A stretch of 44,802 nucleotides of DNA from Verrucomicrobiia bacterium (lineage in GTDB: Bacteria > Verrucomicrobiota > Verrucomicrobiia > Verrucomicrobiales > DEV007), in contig JAGRPB010000018.1 in NCBI GenBank assembly GCA_020439945.1, positions 1 to 44,802 of the forward strand, given 5' to 3'. Made by a program: the position numbers and the translations under genes. This document shows, piece after piece, positions 1-8,526 of the stretch. Under the pieces are notes generated by a model that had not been told where the DNA came from, did not search any database, and was given only the letters and a program-made list of their open reading frames with translations. Within the stretch, counting starts at the first letter, position 1. Every line of letters begins with the position of its first letter.

Positions 1-243
1 GACCAGGAAGAACCGCCCTCCGACCCCACCACCATCCCACAGCCCCCCGCCTTCTACGCCGAGCCCGACTACATCGGCTCGCACGAATTCACCGGACGCG
101 CTGCCGAGCTTCAGGTTCTCACCGACTGGGCCAACCCGGCCGATCCCACGAACCTCCTCCTCTTCGAAGCGATCGGCGGCAACGGCAAAAGCATGCTCAC
201 CTGGGAGTGGACTACCAATCCCCGGCACGCCCTCGCCGCCTGA
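1..243 (+). pseudogene. 5' part of a STAND/NB-ARC-type ATPase, ended by an in-frame TGA
   Basis: The first frame is open from the window edge and carries a proline-rich linker, a FTGRAAELQVL segment typical of the entry to an NB-ARC/STAND NTPase, and a P-loop of the form GGNGKS. A TGA at 241-243 then ends it. The same frame resumes directly after the stop with residues that continue the domain (PADKPWAGRFWYSFYERGA) and runs into the 304-2658 gene, so the two pieces were one protein. Any effector domain (TIR or other) would lie before the window. A recent nonsense mutation, a sequencing error (TGA for TGC or TGG) or real decay all fit. I see no selenocysteine context. Confidence 0.6.
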
Positions 244-303
244 CCTGCGGACAAGCCCTGGGCCGGACGCTTCTGGTATTCGTTCTACGAGCGCGGCGCC
301 ATC

Positions 304-2658
304 ATGGCCGACTTCTGCCAGCGCGCTCTCGCCTACATGACGGAGCGCCCGCTGGAGGACTTCGCGAAAAAGAAAACCGCCGAGCTGAAGGACGAGCTTC
401 TCGCCCAGCTCCATGCCCGGCCCTGGCTGCTCATCCTCGATGGACTCGAACGCATCCTCGTCGCCTACCACCGCATCGACGCCGCCGAAGTCCCCGACGA
501 GGAGGCGAACATCCCCACCGACAAAATCGTCAACCGCAACCCCTGCGACGCCATCCGCGACGAGGACGACGACCTCCTCCGCGCTCTCGCCGCCGCGCGC
601 CCATCGAAGCTCCTCGTCAGCTCCCGCCTCACCCCGCGCGTCCTGCTGAATCCCTCCGGCCAGACCATCCCCGGCGCGAAGCGCATCACCCTCCCCGGCC
701 TGCGCCCGCCGGATGCCGAGGCCCTCCTGCGTTCCTGCGGCATCGAGGGGAAAAGCGACACCATCCAGGGCTACCTCGCCGCCAACTGCGACAACCACCC
801 GCTCGTCATCGGCATCCTCGGCGGTCTCATCGCGAACTACCTGCCCGCGCGCGGCGACTTCGACACCTGGTCCGCCGCAGCCGACGGCGGAGCCGCCCTC
901 GACCTCGCCAGCCTCGACCTCATCCAGCGCCGCAACCACATCCTGGAGGCTGCGATCCAAGAGCTGCCCGACGCCAGCCGCCAACTCCTCTCCACCCTCG
1001 CTCTGCTCACCGACTCCGTGGACTACGAGACGCTCAAAGCCTTCAATCCCCACCTGCCACCAGAGCCGGAGGAGGTGGAAAAGCCGACGCCGCCGGAGAA
1101 ACGAGGCATCCATGCTGTAGGTGGAAAATTGATGCGCTGGGCGGAAATGTCCGACGAACAGAAAGCCGGGGCGCAGAAACAATACGAAGCCGCCCTCGCG
1201 CGCTGGCAGGACTATGAAAACGCGGTGCAGGCCCGGTTGTCCTCGGCGGAGTTCCGCGCCGAGCCGAAGAAGCTGGAAGCGACCGTTACGGACCTGGAGC
1301 AGCGCGGCCTGCTGCAATGGGATGGCCGAACGCGGAAGTATGACCTGCACCCCGTCGTCCGCTGCGTCGCTTCGGGCGCAATGGCGGCGGCGGACCGCGA
1401 ACACCACGGCCAGCGCGTGGTGGACCACTTCACCGCCAAATCCCACCGCCCCTATGAGGAAGCGGAGACAATGGAGGACGTGCACAGCGGCCTGCACGTC
1501 GTCCGCACCCTGCTGAATCTTGGCCACTACCAGCAGGCGGCGACTGCCTATCGGGGTGATTTGGCGCGTGCGCTCCTTTTCAACCTCAATGCCTATGCCG
1601 AAGCTTTGTCCTTGCTGAAGCCCTTCTTCCCCAACGGCTGGGGCGAACTGCCGAAGGAGGTGGCAGTCAGTGACAGTTCCTATCTGGTGAATAACGCAGG
1701 AATCGCCTTGGAAGATTGCGGCGAATTGACTGCCGCACTCGCTGCTTACGGTGCCAGCCTGCGAGCTGTCTTGGAAGTCGAAGACTGGTTCAACACTTCG
1801 GGCGTGCTCGGCAACATCTCGGGCAATCTGACCGCCCAGAATCGGCTCGCCCAAGCGCGCCGCACGGATTCCCTCGCCTTGGAGGTCGCCACCTTGAGCG
1901 AACACAAGCAGGGCGTTTTCGGGAGCCGACTCGACCAGTTCGCCCACCAGTCGAGCCTGGGCCAGTGGGCGGAGGCCGCCGACACCTGGAGCCTGCTAGA
2001 CCCCATGGGCCGCGATTGGTCGCGCGCCGCCTATCGGCCCGGAGCGGCTGAACAACAATACGCCGAGTTTCTCTTTTGGCAGGGCAGCTTGCAGGAGGAG
2101 CACCTGGCCGAGGCCCAGCGTCTGGCAGCCCAGGGCAAAGACCGCACCATCATCCGCGCTCTCCACCGCCTGCGCGGAGAATGGCGGCTCACGCAGGGCG
2201 AGTGGGCGCTGGCGACGGCGAGCTACCAGGAGGCCGTGCGCCTAGCCCGCGAGACTGGATCGGTCATTGATGCCGCCTCCGAGACCGGCCTCGCCCTGGC
2301 CAAGCACCACCTCGGCCAGCTCGCCCATCCCCGCGAGGAAGCCGAGCGCCTGGCCCAACTCCGCGACCCCGCGCATCGCTACCTTGCCCTGCTCTGGCAG
2401 GCCATCGGCGACACCGAACAGGCAAAGCACCACGCCCTTGCCGCCTACAAGAATGCCTGGGCCGACGGCGAGCCGTATGTGGATCGCTACGAACTCACCC
2501 AGACCACCGAACTGCTCCGGCAGATGAACGTCCCCATCCCCAACCTCCCGCCCTACGACCCCGCCAAGGACGAGAAGCTGCCGTGGGAGAATGAGGTGCG
2601 CGCGGCAATCGAAAAGCTGCGCGCAGAGAAGGAAGCCAAGAAGGGCGAGGCAGATTGA
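304..2658 (+). CDS. STAND ATPase, C-terminal part: Walker B region plus TPR-like repeats
   Basis: This 784-residue frame begins at the first ATG after the stop at 241. A Walker B-like segment (LLILDGLERIL) lies near residue 42, followed by an arginine-sensor-like SKLLVSSRL and the GLRPPDAEALL element seen in NB-ARC proteins. The C-terminal half (about 400-780) is helical, with TPR-like pairs such as AALAAYGASLRAVLE. The P-loop is missing from this frame because it lies upstream of the stop, so on its own the product should not bind ATP normally. No Shine-Dalgarno sequence precedes the ATG, which argues that 304 is not a natural start. Family members are signalling or defence-type switches, often with TIR or protease partners. 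The effector here is unknown. The reading frame is otherwise intact, so the damage is recent or an artefact. Confidence 0.7.
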   Translation: MADFCQRALAYMTERPLEDFAKKKTAELKDELLAQLHARPWLLILDGLERILVAYHRIDAAEVPDEEANIPTDKIVNRNPCDAIRDEDDDLLRALAAARPSKLLVSSRLTPRVLLNPSGQTIPGAKRITLPGLRPPDAEALLRSCGIEGKSDTIQGYLAANCDNHPLVIGILGGLIANYLPARGDFDTWSAAADGGAALDLASLDLIQRRNHILEAAIQELPDASRQLLSTLALLTDSVDYETLKAFNPHLPPEPEEVEKPTPPEKRGIHAVGGKLMRWAEMSDEQKAGAQKQYEAALARWQDYENAVQARLSSAEFRAEPKKLEATVTDLEQRGLLQWDGRTRKYDLHPVVRCVASGAMAAADREHHGQRVVDHFTAKSHRPYEEAETMEDVHSGLHVVRTLLNLGHYQQAATAYRGDLARALLFNLNAYAEALSLLKPFFPNGWGELPKEVAVSDSSYLVNNAGIALEDCGELTAALAAYGASLRAVLEVEDWFNTSGVLGNISGNLTAQNRLAQARRTDSLALEVATLSEHKQGVFGSRLDQFAHQSSLGQWAEAADTWSLLDPMGRDWSRAAYRPGAAEQQYAEFLFWQGSLQEEHLAEAQRLAAQGKDRTIIRALHRLRGEWRLTQGEWALATASYQEAVRLARETGSVIDAASETGLALAKHHLGQLAHPREEAERLAQLRDPAHRYLALLWQAIGDTEQAKHHALAAYKNAWADGEPYVDRYELTQTTELLRQMNVPIPNLPPYDPAKDEKLPWENEVRAAIEKLRAEKEAKKGEAD

Positions 2659-3020
2659 ATCTTGCCAGTTATCCGAGAAGCAGAAGTTGACCCACGCTGG
2701 TCGTGCGCCTGCATCACAGCGACGAGTTTGCGCAGGACAAACTGTGGCGTTATGCAGCCGGTTTCAAGAAGAACGCCGGGAAGCAACTCGGCATCAAGCC
2801 AACGCGCCGCGCGCCGACGTCTGCCCAAGCCAGTCAGGCAGCTTTTCTTGACGGAGCGGTAGGCCGAATTGTTTGCGAAAGGGGCAGTTGGGATCAGGCG
2901 GGTTTGGGACGCGATTTGTGTGAGGCCGTGCGTTTAGGAGTTTTGGACGGCGCTCCTGCATCTTCTGGCCCAAACGGAGAATTGGAGCCACCGCTCTCCA
3001 GTCTCCCAGGGAGGGGTCAC
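2659..3020. other. Intergenic gap without a supported gene
   Basis: The 362 bases lie between two convergent genes (STAND ATPase on + and LRR protein on -). Short open frames exist but none has recognisable domains. I see no clear terminator hairpin and no tandem repeat. Confidence 0.4.
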
Positions 3021-4292
3021 TCAATTGACGAAGGTCACCGTCACACCGGGCAATGTCTCCCTGACTTTCGCCTGAATCGTTTCGGGGTAACCGCGCTTTC
3101 GGTCGATCAATTCCAGCGCCTTGAGGAAGGCGAAGTTCTTGAGCACGGCGACGCGTTCATCGGTCAGGGGAAGGTTGGAGAGCGACAGCTCTTCGATTTG
3201 TTTCACACCGGCGAGTGCCATGAGATCTGCAACCGTGTAGGATTCGGCCTGGATCTTGAGTCGACGCAGCGTGGGGAGCGAGGCCACGGCGGCGATGATC
3301 TCCGGCGCGGGCGAGTTCACTCCGTATTCCAGGGCGGCGTACTCGAGGGGAATGTTTCCGACGTCTTTGAACAGGCCGGCGGTCGCCTTGTCGCAACTGA
3401 TTTCGATGCCCTTCAGTTTGCCCAGTTTCCCGAGGTGCGCGGCGCTGGCGTCGGTGATGGCGTGTGAGTGCCAGAGCTTGATGAATTCGAGGTTGGGGAA
3501 ACGCTCGCAGACATAGCCAAGCCCCTCGTCATCGAGTCCGTTCGAATGAAAGTTGATGGATTTGAGCCGGGTCCAGCCCTCGAATTTGGCGAAGCCGTGC
3601 CCCGGCACGGAACATCCCCGAAAGGCGAAGCTCTCCAGTTGCGTTAACCCGGCGAGTTGCTCGAGTCCGGCATCGGTGGCCTTGCCGAAGTAGGCCAGTT
3701 CGAGTTGGGTGAGATGAGGAAACTCCTTCAACTGGCTCAGTTCCGCCAGACTCGCGTCGCCCAATCGGGCGCGTCCCTCGATGGAGAGGGACTTCAGGTT
3801 CCGGAGTTTCAGGAGCGGCGACAGCCAGTTTTCCTGAATGCCCATCGCCACGATCTTGGCGGACTCCAGGGTCGGGATGTGTCCGAGATGCTCGATGAAA
3901 GCGGCATCGTAGGGGTCTGCTCCCGCCTCGCGATGAGCATGGGCTTTGCCATTGAGAATGCCGGTGCTGACGAGAGTGAGGGTGTCAAAGACCGGAAGTT
4001 CTCCGCCTGCCGCCTGCTTCAAGGCGTCGGGGGTGGTGTTGATTTTCTCGAACTTGCCCGGAGAACTCTCGATGGTCTGGATCACCGCCTGAACGTGGGG
4101 ATACCGTTCGGTAGCGGTAAGAATGGCGTCGGCGTTGCTTGAAAGGGCCGCTTTCAGGGTGCCGTCGGAGGTGGCGGCGATGGTTTTCTCCAGATCGGCT
4201 CGCGAGGTGATCCCTGAAAGATCGGGCGTGGCAGGCAGGCCGTGCGTCGGGGCGGTCAAGAGGAGAAAGATTGGGAGTGCGATGCGTTTCAT
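3021..4292 (-). CDS. Secreted leucine-rich-repeat protein
   Basis: The 423-residue product starts with a clear signal peptide (MKRIALPIFLLLTAPTHG) and should be exported. From about residue 150 it shows a run of LRR units of the type L..L.L.......DA.L..L..L..L, including LKSLSIEG, LTQLELAY, LESFAFRG, LEFIKLWH and LEELSLSN-like strands. No catalytic motif is visible, so a binding or scaffold role is most likely, as for many PVC secreted LRR proteins. It is the last gene of the minus-strand run that begins with the DUF1592 gene, and starts 87 bases after the preceding paralogue ends. That gap holds a short heptamer array. The ligand cannot be inferred. Confidence 0.8.
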   Translation of the reverse strand: MKRIALPIFLLLTAPTHGLPATPDLSGITSRADLEKTIAATSDGTLKAALSSNADAILTATERYPHVQAVIQTIESSPGKFEKINTTPDALKQAAGGELPVFDTLTLVSTGILNGKAHAHREAGADPYDAAFIEHLGHIPTLESAKIVAMGIQENWLSPLLKLRNLKSLSIEGRARLGDASLAELSQLKEFPHLTQLELAYFGKATDAGLEQLAGLTQLESFAFRGCSVPGHGFAKFEGWTRLKSINFHSNGLDDEGLGYVCERFPNLEFIKLWHSHAITDASAAHLGKLGKLKGIEISCDKATAGLFKDVGNIPLEYAALEYGVNSPAPEIIAAVASLPTLRRLKIQAESYTVADLMALAGVKQIEELSLSNLPLTDERVAVLKNFAFLKALELIDRKRGYPETIQAKVRETLPGVTVTFVN

Positions 4293-4348
4293 GATCCAGA
4301 ATCGGGGTTTGTGTTTTCCCTTCGGCTTCCCAGTGTCTCAGTTCCAAG

Positions 4349-4375
4349 CCAGGAACCAGGAACCAGGAACAGGAA
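4349..4375. repeat. Short heptamer array (AACCAGG-type) after the DIFPKY stop
   Basis: Near-perfect copies of a 7-base unit (AACCAGG, one degraded) stand immediately downstream of the stop codon at 4380-4382. On the minus strand the sequence after that stop reads TGATGACTTCCTGTTCC, so an ATG overlaps the stop, exactly as at the 5777 junction. It looks like the remnant start of a third repeat-led gene. Confidence 0.6.
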
Positions 4376-4379
4376 GTCA

Positions 4380-5777
4380 TCAGTATTTCGGAAAGATGTC
4401 CGGGCTCGGGAAGCGCTCGTCGACGCTGGCGGCACCGTCGCGCATGTATTCCTCCCTCGGCAGGTGAACGTCGGGCCAACTCGCGGGACGCACGCGCACG
4501 ACTCGGGTGGGTCGGATGCCTTCGGTGATGAGGTCTGTCTCGAATCGAATCTGGATGCCACTGCTGCCCATGGGAGCGCCTTCCGTTTTCGAGACATCGA
4601 GAATGGAGCCGCGGGCGGACATCTGGGTGGGACCGGCGGAACCGCCTTCGGTGTGTTTCAGGGTATTCTCGACCGGGTTCATCAGCATCTTCGCGCCCCT
4701 CGTGAAATCGGCGTAGAGAGAGGCATCGATACCGCCGAAGAGCGTCGCGGTCACGGTGGCGTGACCGAACTGGCCATACTCGACCTCATCGATCCACCCG
4801 GGCACCCAGCGACTGCGGATGAAAGCCTTGTGAGTCTCGGTCTGGACCTGGGCGGAGCGCTCCATGGCGGTGTCGTCCAGCCAGATGTCCGAAATATGGA
4901 AGCGGGTGAAGACACCTCCCAGGGTTGGCTTCCAGGAGATCCCGAGTTGGACAACTTGGCCGTCGAGGGGCTTCTTCCCTTTTGCGGGCCAGGTGCCCTC
5001 GGCGATCAGGTCGGCGACACCGAGGCGTTCGCGACCGCGCCAGATGCGGGTCGCGGCATCGAAGCTCAACGTTTCCTCGTCAGCCGTCCCATCCGTGCTG
5101 TCCATGGGCACACGGCTCGCGAGGATCAATCCCTCGTAGTTTTCAATTTCCACTTCGTTGAGCTTCCAGACCAACCCTTCGCGCCGGCAGTGGCTCGGTT
5201 CGTCTTCGAGGAGCAGGATGTGATTTTCGGCCGGTGCGGTTCCCACGTCACCGCGGCCGCCCCTCTTCTCCTTGTTGTCGACCCGCAGGACCGGCACCGA
5301 GGAGATCCTTGGTTCCGGAGGGAGAAAAGCGCGGACGTGCATCATGGTGCCGAGCGGGATGTCACGAAGGTCCGCCGGTGCGCCCTGGTAGCGGACGATG
5401 GCGTAGGGGAGCAGGGCGAAAGGCTGCGGCTCGTTTTTACGAAATGCATTTTCACTTTCGATGCGGAGGCTGCCACGGCGGTTGGCGTGATCCACGAACA
5501 CAAGCTCGCCTCGGTAGCCATATGACTTTTCGAGGGGAGGAAACTCCCCGGCATTCGGCCGGAACGTTTCCTCAGTTCCTGGTTCTTCGTTCCTGGTGCT
5601 TTGTTCTTCCGCAACGAGAGTCGAATGAGCGACGAACGAACAAAGAAGTATCGCATTCAACAACCCAACGAAGAACCGGGAACGAGGAACCAAAAACCGC
5701 GAAGCGCCAACCAGGAACCGCCCAGCGCCAACCCGGAACGAAGAATCCAGAACCAAGAACCGCGTAAGCGAATCCAT
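4380..5777 (-). CDS. Secreted protein of unknown function, paralogue 1
   Basis: The gene encodes about 465 residues. I place the start at the ATG 5775-5777, which overlaps the stop of the upstream paralogue as TGATG. A longer frame would begin inside the upstream gene's conserved C-terminus. The first about 40 residues are built from a 7-residue repeat ([21 protein letters not shown]) encoded by heptanucleotide repeats, followed by a hydrophobic stretch (FFVGLLNAILLCSFVAHSTL) that would act as a signal peptide. The mature part matches the upstream gene closely: [46 protein letters not shown] and the final [14 protein letters not shown] do not recognise the family. One Cys sits in the conserved [11 protein letters not shown] block. 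Its place behind DUF1592/DUF1552 genes suggests work in the periplasm or at the cell surface. Confidence 0.75.
   Translation of the reverse strand: MDSLTRFLVLDSSFRVGAGRFLVGASRFLVPRSRFFVGLLNAILLCSFVAHSTLVAEEQSTRNEEPGTEETFRPNAGEFPPLEKSYGYRGELVFVDHANRRGSLRIESENAFRKNEPQPFALLPYAIVRYQGAPADLRDIPLGTMMHVRAFLPPEPRISSVPVLRVDNKEKRGGRGDVGTAPAENHILLLEDEPSHCRREGLVWKLNEVEIENYEGLILASRVPMDSTDGTADEETLSFDAATRIWRGRERLGVADLIAEGTWPAKGKKPLDGQVVQLGISWKPTLGGVFTRFHISDIWLDDTAMERSAQVQTETHKAFIRSRWVPGWIDEVEYGQFGHATVTATLFGGIDASLYADFTRGAKMLMNPVENTLKHTEGGSAGPTQMSARGSILDVSKTEGAPMGSSGIQIRFETDLITEGIRPTRVVRVRPASWPDVHLPREEYMRDGAASVDERFPSPDIFPKY
5574..5770. repeat. Inverted pair of heptamer arrays inside the paralogue 1 start
   Basis: On the plus strand about 15 near-consecutive copies of a 7-base unit (GAACCAG, GAACGAA, GAACCGC and variants) fill about 5665-5770. 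The complementary units (TTCCTGG, TTCTTCG) fill 5574-5611. GGTTCTTCGTT at 5581-5591 and AACGAAGAACC at 5667-5677 are a perfect 11-base inverted repeat. The loop between them encodes the hydrophobic core of the signal peptide. Confidence 0.75.
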
Positions 5778-7144
5778 CAATACTTCGGAAAAATGTCCGG
5801 GCTCGGGAAGCGCTCGTCGACGCTGGGGTCGCCGTTCTTGAGGTATTCCTCTCGCGGAACCTGGACCTGGGGCCAATCGCCGGGGCGGACGCGGACGACG
5901 CGGGTCGGGCGGATGCCCTCGATGATGAGATCCGTTTCGAAACGAATCTGAATGCCACTGCTGCCGAGCGGAGGTTCGCCGGGAGTCTGGACGACTTCGA
6001 GGATGGAGCCGCGCGAGGCCATGTGGGCGGGACCGTAGGCGCCATGGGTGTGTTTCAGGGTGTTCTCGACCGCATTCATCATGGCGGAGGAACCTTTCTT
6101 GAAATCGGCGTAGAGCGAGGGATCCATGCCGCCGAACAAGGTGGCCGTCACGGTAGCCCGACCGAATTTGCCGTATTCGACATCGTCAATCCACGCGGGC
6201 ATCCATCGGCTGCGGATGAAAGCCTTGTGCGTTTCGGTCTGGTTGTGGGCGGCACGATCCATCGATTCGTCGTCGAGCCAGATATCCGAGATGTGGAAGC
6301 GGGTGAAGATGCCGTCCGGGGTCGGCTTCCAGGTGACGCCGAGCAGCACGTCCTGACCTTCGAGGGACTTCTTTCCGTCCGCCGGCCATGTGCCTTCCGC
6401 GACGAGATCCTCGATGTCGAGGCATTCACGACCTCGCCAAACGCGGGTGGCGGCATCGAAGGTCATCGTTTCTTCTTCGGCTTTTCCGCCTTCTCCCTGC
6501 TTCGGCGCGCGGGCGGCGATGATCATGCCGGCGTTGTTCTTGATCTCCAATTCCTTGAGCTTCCAGACCAGTCCCTCGCGCCGGCAGTGGCTTGGTTCGT
6601 CCTCGAGGAGGAGGACGTGATTCTCGGCTGGCAGAATGCCGGCGCCGCGGTTGTGATTGGCATCCTTCTCCTTGTTGTCGATCGGCAACACCGGAACGAC
6701 TGAGATCGTCGGGTCCGGCGGGAGAAAGGCGCGGACATGCATCACGGTTCCCAGCGGGATGTCCCGGAGGTCCGCCGGCGCGCCGTGGTAGCGAACGATG
6801 CCATAGGGGAGCATCGCGAAAGGATGCGGATCGTTGCGGAAGAACATGCCGTCTCCCTGCACGCGGATGCTGCCGCGGCGATTCGCATGATCCACGAATA
6901 CCAGTTCACCCCGATAGGGATAGGCCTTCTCCAACGGTGGAAATTTTCCAGCTTCGGGCCGGAAAACTTCTTCTTCGGTTTCTTGTTTGTTGGTGCCTGG
7001 TTCTTCGTTGCCTGCGTTCGCACTACTTGCTGACAGTCCAAAATGGACGGCCAAACAAAACCCAACGAAGAACCAAGAACGAGGAACGAGGAACCGCGAA
7101 GCGCCAACCAAGAACGAAGAACGAGGAACCAGGAACCGCTTCAT
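5777..7144 (-). CDS. Secreted protein of unknown function, paralogue 2
   Basis: The 455-residue product shares its whole length with the next gene downstream (4380-5777). Its start ATG overlaps the stop of the DUF1552 gene (ATGA at 7141-7144), and its own TGA overlaps the next start, so translation is probably coupled. Residues 3 to about 26 consist of a 7-residue repeat ([21 protein letters not shown]) written by heptanucleotide repeats. A hydrophobic core with a likely cleavage site near SASSANAG follows. The mature region has the conserved blocks [46 protein letters not shown] and SPDIFPKY. No catalytic signature is recognised. Two diverged adjacent copies suggest an old tandem duplication. 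A partner role for the DUF1552/DUF1592 proteins is only suggested by context. Confidence 0.8.
   Translation of the reverse strand: MKRFLVPRSSFLVGASRFLVPRSWFFVGFCLAVHFGLSASSANAGNEEPGTNKQETEEEVFRPEAGKFPPLEKAYPYRGELVFVDHANRRGSIRVQGDGMFFRNDPHPFAMLPYGIVRYHGAPADLRDIPLGTVMHVRAFLPPDPTISVVPVLPIDNKEKDANHNRGAGILPAENHVLLLEDEPSHCRREGLVWKLKELEIKNNAGMIIAARAPKQGEGGKAEEETMTFDAATRVWRGRECLDIEDLVAEGTWPADGKKSLEGQDVLLGVTWKPTPDGIFTRFHISDIWLDDESMDRAAHNQTETHKAFIRSRWMPAWIDDVEYGKFGRATVTATLFGGMDPSLYADFKKGSSAMMNAVENTLKHTHGAYGPAHMASRGSILEVVQTPGEPPLGSSGIQIRFETDLIIEGIRPTRVVRVRPGDWPQVQVPREEYLKNGDPSVDERFPSPDIFPKY
6971..7139. repeat. Inverted pair of heptamer arrays inside the paralogue 2 start
   Basis: Eleven in-phase 7-base units occupy 7063-7139 (CAACGAA, GAACCAA, GAACGAG, GAACGAG, GAACCGC and so on). 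Complementary units lie at about 6971-7020. TGGTTCTTCGTTG at 6998-7010 and CAACGAAGAACCA at 7063-7075 form a perfect 13-base inverted repeat with a 52-base loop that encodes the signal-peptide core. Confidence 0.8.
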
Positions 7145-8514
7145 ACTACAATCGCTTTATTGCTGTCGCCGAACTGGTCGGTTTCCACGCCCATACGCTG
7201 GGCCATGAGGAGGAGCAGATTGCTCATGTGCGCATCCGTGTTCACGGGTCGGCTGCAGATCTGGTAGTGCGAGGTGGCGATCTTGCCATCGTCACCGACC
7301 GCGTAGCCCTCGAAGCCGGCGGCCTCCCGGTTGAAGTCGAGGTGGCTGCCATGTTTCAACCCGAGATCCGAACCGCCGGCGAGCACGAGCGGCAGGTTGG
7401 CGTTGCCGTGGCTGTGGCCGTAGCACATGCCGCTTCCGAAAAGGGCCATCGTCGTGCCGAGGAGTGGTTTTCCGTTGAGGTCCTTCGTCTCCGAGAGGCG
7501 GGTGAGGAAGTAGCCGAACTGCTCGATGGCGAAGGTGTCGTAGTTGGTCAGCTTTTCCATGTACCCCTCATCGCCGCCGTGGTGGCTGAGCTGGTGACGG
7601 GACTCGGTGATGCCGATCTCCGGAATCGAAAAGGCATCGCCTTCGCCGCCGAGACTGAAGGTGGCCACCCGGGTGACGTCCGTCTGGAAAGCCAGCACCA
7701 TCAGATCGTAGACGGTGCGGAAATACTCGCCCGCCTGGGTCTTGGGAATATCGCGATCGGTTCGCTTGCGGTCGGCTTCGGAAATCTCCGGCAGCGGCGT
7801 ATCGAGCCAGGCATCCGCCCTTTTCGTGCGGATTTCCGCTTCCCGAACCGAGGTCAGGTACTGTTCGAGACGGCCCTTGTCGGCGCTTCCCATGCTCTTT
7901 TCGAGCCGACGCACTTCCGCGAGGTTGTCATCGAGAACGCTGGCCTTCCGTCGAAGGGCTTTCCGCTGGGCTTCCTTGCCGCCTTTCGGCTCTTCGAAGA
8001 GCGATTCGAAAATCTCGCTGCATCGGCGCAGCGCAGGCAACTGCACCCCGTCTGCGGTCCAGGCGAGTGACCCTTGGGTCAGCGCGATCTCCATGGAGGA
8101 ATAACGGGTGTGCTGGGCGGTGACTTCGGCCATCTTCTGGTCCACCGAGATGGTGTTGCGATCGGAGGGGCCGAGCTTGCCGCCGGTGAGCCAGACCGAG
8201 ATGCAGTTGTGGTGATGACCGATCGCGCCCGGATGGTGAAGGCCGCTGATTGGCGTGATGGAGTCGCGATGTTTTTCAAGCGGCTTCAGCGAGCGCGAGA
8301 ACTGGTAGTCCTTGCCCGGCGTGGTGATCTGGTAGTTCAGCGAATGGACGCCGTTGGCGAGGTAGATGAAAGCACTGCGTCGTGGGGACTCGGTGTCTTT
8401 CTCCGAGGCACGGAGCGGCACCATGCATTCGAGGAAGGGCAGCGAGATGCAGGAACCCATCGCACGGAGGGCATGACGGCGGTCCATCCGCCAGGATTGG
8501 GACAAATAGTTCAT
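7141..8514 (-). CDS. DUF1552 family exported protein
   Basis: The 457-residue protein has an arginine-pair leader ([20 protein letters not shown]) resembling a Tat signal, as usual for DUF1552 proteins of planctomycetes and verrucomicrobia. The body has the family's conserved ends: an early FIYLANGVH segment, SHHGGDEG in the middle, and [25 protein letters not shown] towards the C-terminus. The length is normal. The function is not established; the family almost always accompanies DUF1592/DUF1588 cytochrome-like proteins, as here. In this operon the pair is separated by a four-helix-bundle gene and its repeats, which abut the start codon and leave no Shine-Dalgarno sequence. Its stop overlaps the following gene by ATGA. 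Confidence 0.88.
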   Translation of the reverse strand: MNYLSQSWRMDRRHALRAMGSCISLPFLECMVPLRASEKDTESPRRSAFIYLANGVHSLNYQITTPGKDYQFSRSLKPLEKHRDSITPISGLHHPGAIGHHHNCISVWLTGGKLGPSDRNTISVDQKMAEVTAQHTRYSSMEIALTQGSLAWTADGVQLPALRRCSEIFESLFEEPKGGKEAQRKALRRKASVLDDNLAEVRRLEKSMGSADKGRLEQYLTSVREAEIRTKRADAWLDTPLPEISEADRKRTDRDIPKTQAGEYFRTVYDLMVLAFQTDVTRVATFSLGGEGDAFSIPEIGITESRHQLSHHGGDEGYMEKLTNYDTFAIEQFGYFLTRLSETKDLNGKPLLGTTMALFGSGMCYGHSHGNANLPLVLAGGSDLGLKHGSHLDFNREAAGFEGYAVGDDGKIATSHYQICSRPVNTDAHMSNLLLLMAQRMGVETDQFGDSNKAIVV

Positions 8515-8526
8515 GAGGAAGCTTTT

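Noticed and set aside
241..243. TGA read as selenocysteine or tryptophan
   Set aside because: No downstream SECIS-like hairpin or redox motif, and TGA is used as a normal stop at many gene ends here.
207..1217. Arginine/proline-rich 336-residue open frame overlapping the STAND ATPase
   Set aside because: It is a shadow frame of GC-rich coding DNA: no domain, extreme Arg content, and the true frame has NB-ARC-like motifs.
2662..2862. Small open frames after the STAND gene
   Set aside because: No domain, no start signal, overlapping frames; not supportable as genes.
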